DNA of 64,000 nt, from assembly GCA_017948555.1 (NCBI GenBank), contig JAFMYY010000003.1, positions 186,001 to 250,000 on the forward strand, in the 5' to 3' direction. This DNA is from Cesiribacteraceae bacterium YIM B00369. Lineage in GTDB: Bacteria > Bacteroidota > Bacteroidia > Cytophagales > Cyclobacteriaceae. The notes below the pieces were generated by a model. That model ran no database searches and had not been told where the DNA came from. It saw nothing but the letters and a program-made list of their open reading frames with translations. Below are positions 35,457-43,517 of this stretch, piece by piece (position 1 is the first letter of the stretch; every line of letters begins with the position of its first letter). A program made the position numbers and the translations under genes.

Positions 35457-37676
35457 TTACATTTTCACATCTTCCAGATCCACTGCAACAGTCTGGCGGA
35501 TATCGCGGGAAGAGCTGCCTGCCTGGATTTTATAAGAACCCTGCTCCAGCACCCACTGGTTTTTGGTTTCATCGAAATACCTGAAATCCTCAACGGGAAC
35601 AGAAAGCGTTACTTCTTTTGACTCTCCGGGATTTAAAAAGACCTTCCTGAATGCTTTCAGCTCTTTCTCAGGCCGCTCCACTGCAGAATTTTCTTTTCCT
35701 ACATATAACTGAATTACCTCTGCGCCTGCCACTGTTCCTGTGTTTTTCACCCTCATTCCTATATTAACCATACCGGCGTTTTCAGATGCCTCAAGCTCAT
35801 TATATTCAAAGGTGGTATAAGACAAGCCATGACCGAAAGGAAAGAGAGGCTCCACGTTATATTTATCGTTGTAGCGGTATCCTACAAAAACCCCTTCCTT
35901 ATAATGCACATTTACAGTATCCTTATCGCCAGGATATTCACCTATAGCATGCGCAGGAGACTCCTCCAGCTTCTTAGGAAAAGTAACCGGCAATTTACCT
36001 GACGGATTAACCTCACCAAAAAGCGTACGTGCCAGGGCTGTACCACCTTCCATACCAGGGTACCACACCTGCAGGATTCCGTTTGCACGTCCCACCCAGG
36101 ATGACATATCGATGGCACCGCCACCAAACAGCACCATAACAGTGTTTTGGTTCGCATCCAGAACGGCTTTTATAAGCTGATCCTGCTCAAAAGGCATTGT
36201 TAAATCAGGTTTATCAGCTCCCTCTGAGTCAAAAGTACCACCATTCCATTCGTCAGAATATCCATGTGTCCATCCGCCTGCATAAATTACCACATCTGCT
36301 TCACGGGCTATTGCCACTGCATCACGGATAAGTGCCGGGTTAGCTTTGCCTTCTTTTGTAACCTCAAAGCCCGGAGCAAATTTTATCTGAATATTATTGC
36401 CTGCAAGAGCTTTGAGTCCTTCCAGCGGAGTAATTTCATAGGGTGCTCTCACCTGCGAGCTTCCTCCTCCACCTGCCTGTAAACGGGTGGCATTCGCGCC
36501 TATTACCGCAATGGTTTTTACCTTGTCTTTATTAAGCGGAAGAATATTGCCTTCATTTTTCAGTAAAACGAAAGCTTCCTCCGCCACTTTCTGTGCCAGC
36601 TGCTGGTGCTCTTTTGTATTGATAGCTCCCTTGCTGCGCCCGTCGAACATACCGGTTGCATACATTACCCGCAGAATGCGCCTAACCTTTTCATCTACCA
36701 CAGATTCCGGTACTTTTCCGCTTCTTACCACACTCACAACTGTATCGGCCATGTAGAACCTGCTGTAATCAATGTTTGGCATTTGTAAAAGATCGGTACC
36801 CATTTCAATATCTGTACCATATAAAAGGCCTTCCATGGTATTATGCACCGCTCCCCAGTCACTCATTACCACACCTTTGAAACCCCATTCGCCTTTAAGG
36901 ATCTCATTTACCAGGTACTCGTGGTGGGTTGCAAACTGGCCCCTGAACTTATTATACGCCCCCATTACAGTAAGCACATTTCCCTCTTTTACAGCGGCCT
37001 CAAATGCAGGAAGGTAAATTTCACGCAAGGCTCTTTCGCTCATTTCCACGTTAACCTCCGAACGCTTTACTTCCTGGTTATTAGCTGCAAAATGTTTTAC
37101 ACAGGCAGCTATTCCCTGGTCCTGCACTCCTTTAATGTACCCTACTGCCATGCGGGAAGTCAGGAAAGGATCTTCACTCAGGTATTCAAAATTCCGGCCA
37201 TTCAGCGGCGTACGGATTATATTAACCCCGGGGCCAAGAATAACATCTTTCCCGCGCGCTTTCGCCTCATTCCCCAGCACTTCACCAAAGCGGTAGCCTA
37301 AGTCAGCGTTCCAGGTGGCTGCAAGGGCAATACCGGTTGGAAGGTAAGTGGCTGAATCGTTTCCTGCGTTATCAGGAGTCCAGTCGCGCCCATGTTCCGG
37401 CCGGACACCATGAGGTCCGTCCGACATAGTCAGTTCCGGAATACCCAGCCGTTCCACTCCACCCGATGTAAAGGAGGAAACTCCGTGAATCATGTTCACC
37501 TTTTCCTCCAAGGTCATTAAACTGATAAGGGAATCAATCTTCTCCTCATACTGCAAAATGTCCGGCTTGCCTTCCTCAGCAACCGTTTGTTTTGGATCGG
37601 CCGATGAACAAGCCACCACCAGTGCCATAAAAAATAAATAGCAGGCCTGCCTGAAAATAATTAATCTGTTGTTCAT
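35457..37676 (-). CDS. GH3 beta-glucosidase lipoprotein
   Basis: This 739-residue glycoside hydrolase family 3 enzyme has a lipoprotein signal (FFMALVVAC, Cys23). The N-terminal TIM barrel includes LTMSDGPHGVRPE and the nucleophile D273 in GVVMSDWGAVHNT. The C-terminal sandwich follows, with the mobile loop VLFGGGAIDMSSW and a fibronectin-III-like tail at about 640-725 (NTGTVAGAEVIQLYVG). It resembles beta-glucosidases and could remove terminal glucose from xyloglucan oligosaccharides after xylose removal. It is the last gene of the locus. A 311-base gap separates it from GH95, so it may be transcribed separately. Confidence 0.93.
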   Translation of the reverse strand: MNNRLIIFRQACYLFFMALVVACSSADPKQTVAEEGKPDILQYEEKIDSLISLMTLEEKVNMIHGVSSFTSGGVERLGIPELTMSDGPHGVRPEHGRDWTPDNAGNDSATYLPTGIALAATWNADLGYRFGEVLGNEAKARGKDVILGPGVNIIRTPLNGRNFEYLSEDPFLTSRMAVGYIKGVQDQGIAACVKHFAANNQEVKRSEVNVEMSERALREIYLPAFEAAVKEGNVLTVMGAYNKFRGQFATHHEYLVNEILKGEWGFKGVVMSDWGAVHNTMEGLLYGTDIEMGTDLLQMPNIDYSRFYMADTVVSVVRSGKVPESVVDEKVRRILRVMYATGMFDGRSKGAINTKEHQQLAQKVAEEAFVLLKNEGNILPLNKDKVKTIAVIGANATRLQAGGGGSSQVRAPYEITPLEGLKALAGNNIQIKFAPGFEVTKEGKANPALIRDAVAIAREADVVIYAGGWTHGYSDEWNGGTFDSEGADKPDLTMPFEQDQLIKAVLDANQNTVMVLFGGGAIDMSSWVGRANGILQVWYPGMEGGTALARTLFGEVNPSGKLPVTFPKKLEESPAHAIGEYPGDKDTVNVHYKEGVFVGYRYNDKYNVEPLFPFGHGLSYTTFEYNELEASENAGMVNIGMRVKNTGTVAGAEVIQLYVGKENSAVERPEKELKAFRKVFLNPGESKEVTLSVPVEDFRYFDETKNQWVLEQGSYKIQAGSSSRDIRQTVAVDLEDVKM

Positions 37677-37987
37677 ATTTTTTTATTTTAATCCTGATTA
37701 AACCTTATCCCATTTTCTTTGCGGTTGCCGTAATCCTGCATGCAAATTAAAAGAGCTTACCAGCACCTGCCGCATGTCCCTCTGTTTCACTTCGCGAAGA
37801 TGCTGTTCCACTGCTTTTATTGCCCTGTTTTCCGCTTATCAAAAGTCAAAAAAAAGGAGGAAAACCGAAGGATAATATGGTTCTGATAAGGGTATGATAT
37901 GTTGAGTATTAGAAAAAATACCCCTCCGGAGCTATATTCAGGCCCCAAAACGGCACTTTAAGTGTATAAAAAGGCTTCAACAATCAT
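37677..37987. other. Intergenic region between the GH95 and GH3 genes
   Basis: These 311 bases contain no credible ORF. A perfect 10-bp palindrome, CTTCGCGAAG (37790-37799), is the only obvious structure. I see no TAnnTTTG box and no terminator hairpin, so whether the GH3 gene has its own promoter is undecided. Confidence 0.5.
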
Positions 37988-40321
37988 CTACAGCTGTTTC
38001 AGGTCTCCGGTAAAACTATACTTCCCTCCCTTGCCGGTCTGCAGGCTGATTACTTTATTACCGTAGCGAAGGGTAAGCGGGTTCCCCAGTTTCGATAAAA
38101 CCGTCACGCTTTTGAGCTTTCCGTCTTCCCAGTCAATATCCACCTCAAAACCGCCCCTGGCAACAATGCCGTGTATATAACCTTCGGGCCATGCAGTGGC
38201 AGGGAGGGCCGGCAACAAAACCACTTCGCCGGTATGGCTCTGCATCAGCATTTCGGTAATGCCGGCGGTAGCTCCAAAGTTTCCGTCTATCTGGAATGGC
38301 GGATGGGTATCGAACAGATTTGGCAGGGTGGATTTACGGAGCAGAGCCAGCAGGTTTTTATAAGCAGCTTCTTCATCCTGCAGGCGGGCAAAGAAGTTGA
38401 TAATCCAGGCGCGGCTCCAGCCGGTATGCCCTCCCCCGTGCGAAAGGCGGTAGTCAATGGTTTTACGGGCGGCCTCCATCAGCTCAGGATGCTCACGGCT
38501 GTTAATTTGCCTGCCTGGGTGCAGGGCATATAAGTGCGAAATATGCCTGTGCCCCGGCTCATTTTCTTCAAACTCCTCAGTCCATTCCATAATACGCCCA
38601 TCGCTCCCAATCCGGGTAGGCGCGAGCTGCTCCAGTATCTTTTCGAGGCGGCGACGGAAAGCGGCATCTTTATTTAATACCCTGCTTGCTGCAATGGTAT
38701 TGCCCAGCAAATCGCGGATGATCATGTGGTCCATAGTTGGGCCCATTACCATAGTGGCCACTTCTCCGGATGGGGTAACAAAGGTATTTTCCGGGGAAAT
38801 GGAAGGGCCGGAAACCAAGCTGCCCGTTTCAGGATGCTCCACCAGAAAGTTGGCTACAAACTCTGCAGCCTCCTTCATTACAGGGTAGCCAAGGCGCTTC
38901 AGGTACTCCTTATCTTCGGTAAAAAGGTAATGTTCCCACAAGTGCTGTGCACTCCAGGCCATGCCCATTGGCCACATGGCCCAGCGTGGTTCCCCATAGG
39001 TTTCAGTAAAATGCCAGGGATCGGTGGTAAAGTGAGCAACGGTTCCTTTTATGCCATACATATCTCTGGCTGTTTTGCGTGCATCGGGTCTTAAGCGGTC
39101 CAGGAAGGTAAGAAAGGGCATGTGCATTTCCGAAAGGTTAGTAACCTCCGCAGGCCAGTAGTTCATCTGGATATTGATGTTTATATGGTAATCGGCACTC
39201 CAGGGTGGTGTAAGGCCATCGGCCCATATGCCCTGCAGGTTAGCGGGTAAACCTCCCGGGCGGGAGCTGCTTATAAGCAGGTAGCGGCCATACTGGTAAT
39301 ACAGCTTTACTAATTGCGGATCGGTATTTCCTTTCTGCAAAGCGGCCAGCCGGTTATCGACAGGGAAATATACTGCATCAGTTGTGCCAAGGTTCAGATC
39401 CACACGCTTAAAGTACTGCTGATAATCGGCTATATGCCGGCTCTTTAATTCTTCATAAGCTTTACCTGCGGCGGCAGCCATTTGCTGAGCAGTTTCCGCA
39501 GCAGGGTCTTTACCCCAATAATCGGTAGCGGCAGTTAAAAGAATGGTTACTGCATTTGCATTCTGTACCTTCAGCCCCTCTTCTGTGGCTGTAATTTTCC
39601 CTCCCTCATTTAACACTTTCAGCCGGGCCACCATTTTTACTCCTGTCCCATCGCCCACATGCTCGCGCATCAGTGTTTCGTTTCCGTTTACTGTTACTTT
39701 CGCCTTATTCCCCGGCCGGCTTAACCCGGCTGAAAACGAAAGCGCACCCTCTTTACCGGCAGTAAGCCGCACTACGGTTACCTGGTCCGCAGCGCTGGAA
39801 AAGATTTCACGTGAAAACGAAGCCTTTCCTGTTGTATAATGAACACCCGCAATGGCTGTTTTAAGGTCCAGGTCACGGCGATAATTTTTATGCCGGCTGT
39901 GGGTGGAATCAAACATTAAGTGGAGATCACCCAGAGTCTGGTAAGTACTCCCCACTTCCTTATTACCCATCATTTTATCATCTGCCAGCTTAACAGCCTC
40001 CTCATACTTACCGGCAAAGAGCAGTTCCCGCACCTTTGGCAGGGCAGCACGGGCTTCGGGGTTCACAAAATCTGCCGGCTTCCCTACCCACACCGTTTCC
40101 TCGTTCAGCTGAATTCTTTCCTGCTGTACCCGGCCGAACACCATCGCTCCCAGGCGGCCATTCCCTACAGGCAGGGCTTCGTTCCACTCAGTGGCTGGCT
40201 GGTTGTACCAGAGGCTCAGCGCATCAGGCAGGGAATCTGTTTGAGCAAAAGCCGGATTTACCGTACCTGAACAAAGGATAATTGCTACAAAAAAGAAGGT
40301 TCTGAGGTTTAAAAAAAGCAT
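37988..40321 (-). CDS. GH95 alpha-L-fucosidase
   Basis: This 777-residue enzyme has a signal peptide of about 26 residues (ending NPAFAQ) and the full GH95 fold. The N-terminal domain contains WNEALPVGNGRLGAMVFG and QLNEETVWVG. The (alpha/alpha)6 catalytic barrel contains ININIQMNYWPAEVTNL, whose asparagines match catalytic residues of characterised GH95 enzymes. It also has SGPSISPEN (probable general acid Glu) and FQIDGNFGATAG (activating Asp). GH95 enzymes hydrolyse alpha-1,2-L-fucosyl or, in some cases, L-galactosyl residues with inversion. In this locus the likely substrate is fucose on the galactosyl side chain of xyloglucan. Confidence 0.93.
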   Translation of the reverse strand: MLFLNLRTFFFVAIILCSGTVNPAFAQTDSLPDALSLWYNQPATEWNEALPVGNGRLGAMVFGRVQQERIQLNEETVWVGKPADFVNPEARAALPKVRELLFAGKYEEAVKLADDKMMGNKEVGSTYQTLGDLHLMFDSTHSRHKNYRRDLDLKTAIAGVHYTTGKASFSREIFSSAADQVTVVRLTAGKEGALSFSAGLSRPGNKAKVTVNGNETLMREHVGDGTGVKMVARLKVLNEGGKITATEEGLKVQNANAVTILLTAATDYWGKDPAAETAQQMAAAAGKAYEELKSRHIADYQQYFKRVDLNLGTTDAVYFPVDNRLAALQKGNTDPQLVKLYYQYGRYLLISSSRPGGLPANLQGIWADGLTPPWSADYHININIQMNYWPAEVTNLSEMHMPFLTFLDRLRPDARKTARDMYGIKGTVAHFTTDPWHFTETYGEPRWAMWPMGMAWSAQHLWEHYLFTEDKEYLKRLGYPVMKEAAEFVANFLVEHPETGSLVSGPSISPENTFVTPSGEVATMVMGPTMDHMIIRDLLGNTIAASRVLNKDAAFRRRLEKILEQLAPTRIGSDGRIMEWTEEFEENEPGHRHISHLYALHPGRQINSREHPELMEAARKTIDYRLSHGGGHTGWSRAWIINFFARLQDEEAAYKNLLALLRKSTLPNLFDTHPPFQIDGNFGATAGITEMLMQSHTGEVVLLPALPATAWPEGYIHGIVARGGFEVDIDWEDGKLKSVTVLSKLGNPLTLRYGNKVISLQTGKGGKYSFTGDLKQL

Positions 40322-40384
40322 GGTTTTAATTTGGTGATGGGTGTGCAGGATAAGATTGACAGATTTTATTCCATTTAAAAACTC

Positions 40385-41053
40385 CTATTTTGCAGACAGA
40401 GCAGTTTCAGCTGCCTGTAATGCCTGGTAAACCTGTGCAGCAAGAAGGGCAGCACCTTTCTCATTGGGGTGGATACCGTCGTAAGTAAGGGAGCTTTTGC
40501 CTGTGAAAGGGGTGTAAAGGTCTATTACTTCCACATTGGTTTTGCGGGCAATCTTCCTGATCGCTGGCAGTACCTCATCACGCATAGCTGCTTCATTAAT
40601 GCCCCATTTATCTTCAAAAACAGGGATAGGATAGCAAATATATACTTCAGGTTTTGAAGGCAGATCTTTGAAAGACTTCACCAGCTTTTTATAATCCTTC
40701 ACAAATTCCTTTTTGTGCTTCCAGTTCTGAGGTTTGGTATCATTAGTACCAAGTTTAATAATTACAATGTCAGGATTCCAGGCCAGCACCTCCCGGTATT
40801 TAGCTTCATTCCAGTAAGGGCGATCACCTTTTTTCAGCAGGGTACGCCCGCCCAGTCCATAATTCCTTACCTCATAACTATCGCCCATGAGTTGCTGCAA
40901 GGCCTGCGGATAGGTGGTTTTTAAACCGGATCCTTCGGTGATGCTGTTACCTACGCAGGCTACTTTTATGCCTGACTGGCCATTAGCCACTATTACCACG
41001 GTAAAAAGAAGAATTCCGCAGATGATAATTGCGGCCTGAATTTGTTTTTTCAT
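40385..41053 (-). CDS. GDSL/SGNH-family esterase
   Basis: This 222-residue protein has a signal peptide (ICGILLFTVVIVANGQ) and SGNH-hydrolase blocks: block I ACVGNSITEGSG with nucleophile S37, block II Gly in NYGLGGRT, block III LGTNDTK (102-107) and block V YDGIHPNEKG (Asp and His near 192-195). The usual GDS is GNS here, which is common in this subfamily. It lies 63-64 bases from both the GH95 and GH3 genes, within the operon. A carbohydrate acetylesterase role, such as removal of O-acetyl from galactosyl residues of xyloglucan, is inferred from context. Confidence 0.9.
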   Translation of the reverse strand: MKKQIQAAIIICGILLFTVVIVANGQSGIKVACVGNSITEGSGLKTTYPQALQQLMGDSYEVRNYGLGGRTLLKKGDRPYWNEAKYREVLAWNPDIVIIKLGTNDTKPQNWKHKKEFVKDYKKLVKSFKDLPSKPEVYICYPIPVFEDKWGINEAAMRDEVLPAIRKIARKTNVEVIDLYTPFTGKSSLTYDGIHPNEKGAALLAAQVYQALQAAETALSAK

Positions 41054-41117
41054 TTCAGTATTATTTTACTTTACGCTTCAATATAAAAGATATTATCGTT
41101 TTCACTCCATCAAAATA

Positions 41118-43280
41118 TTACTTCACCACAATTACCTTCTGCAGTTTTGTACTGGCAGATGAGTTGCCCGCCAGGAGGCGAACCTTATCCGCTTCCACCA
41201 CAAATTTCTGTTCTTCCTCATTCCAGTAAGCGAGATCAGCCGCTTTTAATGGGATGTTTACTGTTTTTACTTCACCCGGCTGCAGGCTTACTCTTTCAAA
41301 TCCTTTCAGCTCCTTTTCCGGTCTGCTTACTTTGGAATTCAAATGTTGCACATACAGCTGCACTACTTCGTCTCCTTCCCTGCTGCCGGTATTTTTCACC
41401 TCCACACTTACCATTATTTCGCCGTTTTTATCAAGCCTGGCGGCACTTGTTTTCATATTGGATAAGCTAAAAGCAGTATAGCTCAGCCCATAACCAAAAG
41501 GATAGAGCGGCTTACCTTTAAAGTACATATAGGTTCTGCCGTTGCGGATATTATAATCCATCAGATCCGGCAGCTGCTCCATAGAAGCCGGCCAGGTTTG
41601 TACCAGTTTGCCGCCGGGATTGTAATCACCAAACAGCACATCGGCCAGTGCATTGCCCAGTTCCTGGCTGTTGTGGGTCATGTGCAGAATTGCAGGTACA
41701 TTTTCCTGCGACCAGTTTATGGCAAACGGAAAGCTGCTCAGGAGCACTACTACTGTATTGGGGTTGGCTGCATACACCTTTTTTATCAGCTTCTCTTCTT
41801 CAAGATAAATCGTTTCCCTGTCCACCGCTTCCCTGCCAAAGCCCGGGGTTTCGCATTTTTTCCAGCCCGGGTCATTACAGTAAGGATGGTTACCTGTTAC
41901 AAAAATGACCACATCCGCGGCTTTTGCTGCCTGCACGGCAGAGTCTGCCGTGTTGGTCATGGCATAGTGAACAGTCACCTTATCGCCAAGGCGGTTTTTT
42001 ATACCCTGCAGAGGGGAAACTGTATAAGGAGGTGTGCCGCTGTACCAATCTAAAAACACCTCAGCGGCTGCAGAGCCAATAAAAGCTACCGATTTTATTT
42101 TGCTTGTATCCAGCGGAAGTGTTTTATTTTTGTTTTTCAGCAGCACTGCTGTTTTTCGGGTAACGTCCCGTACCTCTTCCCGATGTTCCCTTGTATTCCA
42201 GGGCTCTGCTGCATCTTCATTTCCAATCCGGCTGTAAGGCACCCTTTCTGCCGGGTCCCACATTCCCAGTTTGATCATTACCCTGAATACCCCCCGCAGC
42301 ACACTGTCCAGGTCCTCCTCAGCAAGGTATCCATTAGCCAGTGCACCATATACTCCTTCTTTATAATTATCCAGAAACTGGTTGATGCCTGCTTCAATTG
42401 TACCTTCGGCAGCTTTGTACAAATTGGGATAGTATTTATGGCTGTTCACCAGCATTTGATAAGCCCCGCCATCGGTACAAATAATACCATTCTGGCCCCA
42501 TTCCTTTACGGCAATTTCTTTCAGAAGCGGATGGACAGTCATGGGAATGCCATTGTAAGCATTATAAGCAGCCATAAAGGCACGGGAGCCTCCTTCCTTT
42601 ATTCCCATATAAAAGGGGAGTGAATAATATTCACGGAAAAGCCGCTGATCAAAATCTGATGAAGAGCTGTCGCGGCTGTTTTCATTGCTGTTGGCCAGGA
42701 AATGCTTCATCAGGGAAGCTGTCCGCCAGTAGGTGGTATCATCTCCCTGCAGTCCTTGTATAAAAGCGACTGTCATTTTACCATTGAACCAGGCATCTTC
42801 CCCGAAACTTTCTTCGGTACGGCCCCAGCGCGGATCGCGGCCAATATCGGCATTAGGAGCTCTCACCACCAGGCCTCCTCTGCCGTATTTTTCATTCTGG
42901 AAAACATAGCGGGCCTCCATACTTTCAATTTCCGCCACCCTTTTCAGCACAGCAGGGTCCCAGCTCTCCGCCAGACCAATTGCCTGCGGGAAGGTGGTGG
43001 TGGGAACAGGATTGCCTCTTCCCCAATTACCCGGCCCGCCAAGCGCCAGCCCGTGAAGGCCCTCCACATGCCCGGTTCCTTTTATTCCCAGCCGCTCAAC
43101 TGTGGGATTTGTACCCAGACAGTTTACCTTTTCATCCAGTGTCATTAATGACAGGGCATTACTGATCCGCTCCTCTGCAGGGAGCTCAGGATCCTGAAAA
43201 GGATATTGGTACTGCGCAAGTGCCGGAGCAAAAGCTGATAATATTATTAATAAAAGAAGAAGGTGAAAACGGAGGTTCAT
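41118..43280 (-). CDS. GH3 glycosidase (beta-xylosidase/beta-glucosidase type)
   Basis: This 720-residue secreted GH3 enzyme starts at MNLRFHLLLLL, giving a signal peptide ending in PALAQ; the longer frame to 43313 has no such start. The barrel has RAPNADIGRDPRWGR, TASLMKHFLANSNE and the nucleophile D270 in IICTDGGAYQML. The C-terminal fibronectin-III-like domain is at about 630-710 (NTGSREGDEVVQLYVQ). The TDGGA-type nucleophile loop and long linker differ from the GH3 at 35457, so the two are not simple duplicates. Either beta-glucosidase or beta-xylosidase activity is possible. Confidence 0.91.
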   Translation of the reverse strand: MNLRFHLLLLLIILSAFAPALAQYQYPFQDPELPAEERISNALSLMTLDEKVNCLGTNPTVERLGIKGTGHVEGLHGLALGGPGNWGRGNPVPTTTFPQAIGLAESWDPAVLKRVAEIESMEARYVFQNEKYGRGGLVVRAPNADIGRDPRWGRTEESFGEDAWFNGKMTVAFIQGLQGDDTTYWRTASLMKHFLANSNENSRDSSSSDFDQRLFREYYSLPFYMGIKEGGSRAFMAAYNAYNGIPMTVHPLLKEIAVKEWGQNGIICTDGGAYQMLVNSHKYYPNLYKAAEGTIEAGINQFLDNYKEGVYGALANGYLAEEDLDSVLRGVFRVMIKLGMWDPAERVPYSRIGNEDAAEPWNTREHREEVRDVTRKTAVLLKNKNKTLPLDTSKIKSVAFIGSAAAEVFLDWYSGTPPYTVSPLQGIKNRLGDKVTVHYAMTNTADSAVQAAKAADVVIFVTGNHPYCNDPGWKKCETPGFGREAVDRETIYLEEEKLIKKVYAANPNTVVVLLSSFPFAINWSQENVPAILHMTHNSQELGNALADVLFGDYNPGGKLVQTWPASMEQLPDLMDYNIRNGRTYMYFKGKPLYPFGYGLSYTAFSLSNMKTSAARLDKNGEIMVSVEVKNTGSREGDEVVQLYVQHLNSKVSRPEKELKGFERVSLQPGEVKTVNIPLKAADLAYWNEEEQKFVVEADKVRLLAGNSSASTKLQKVIVVK

Positions 43281-43448
43281 GCAAATTAAATTGGGAAACC
43301 ATTTAAAAATCATCTACAAAGCGCAGCGCCGGAAATCCTGTTGGCTGCAAAGCAGGCCTGTTGCCTGATGTTCATTTCGGTTCATTTCAGACAAATCAGA
43401 ATGAGCATGGAGTTTACGGTACTGAAAAAAGGAGAAAGTTCTTTCAAC

Positions 43449-43492
43449 AAAAAAAAAAATAAAGAGCACCCTTTCCGCAGGGAAAGGGCGCT
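43449..43492 (-). terminator. Internal terminator downstream of GH74
   Basis: A 12-bp stem with one mismatch (43465-43476 with 43481-43492) and a GCAG loop is followed on the minus strand by a T-rich run, with twelve consecutive T residues (43449-43460). It lies 25 bases past the GH74 stop codon and inside the glycosidase series. Confidence 0.88.
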
Positions 43493-43517
43493 ACTGTATT
43501 AACCTTTACTACTCTCT

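Noticed and set aside
37790-37799. CTTCGCGAAG palindrome as a terminator
   Set aside because: It is only 10 bp with no T-run, sits mid-way in the intergenic region and has no second copy nearby; it is recorded only as a feature of the gap.
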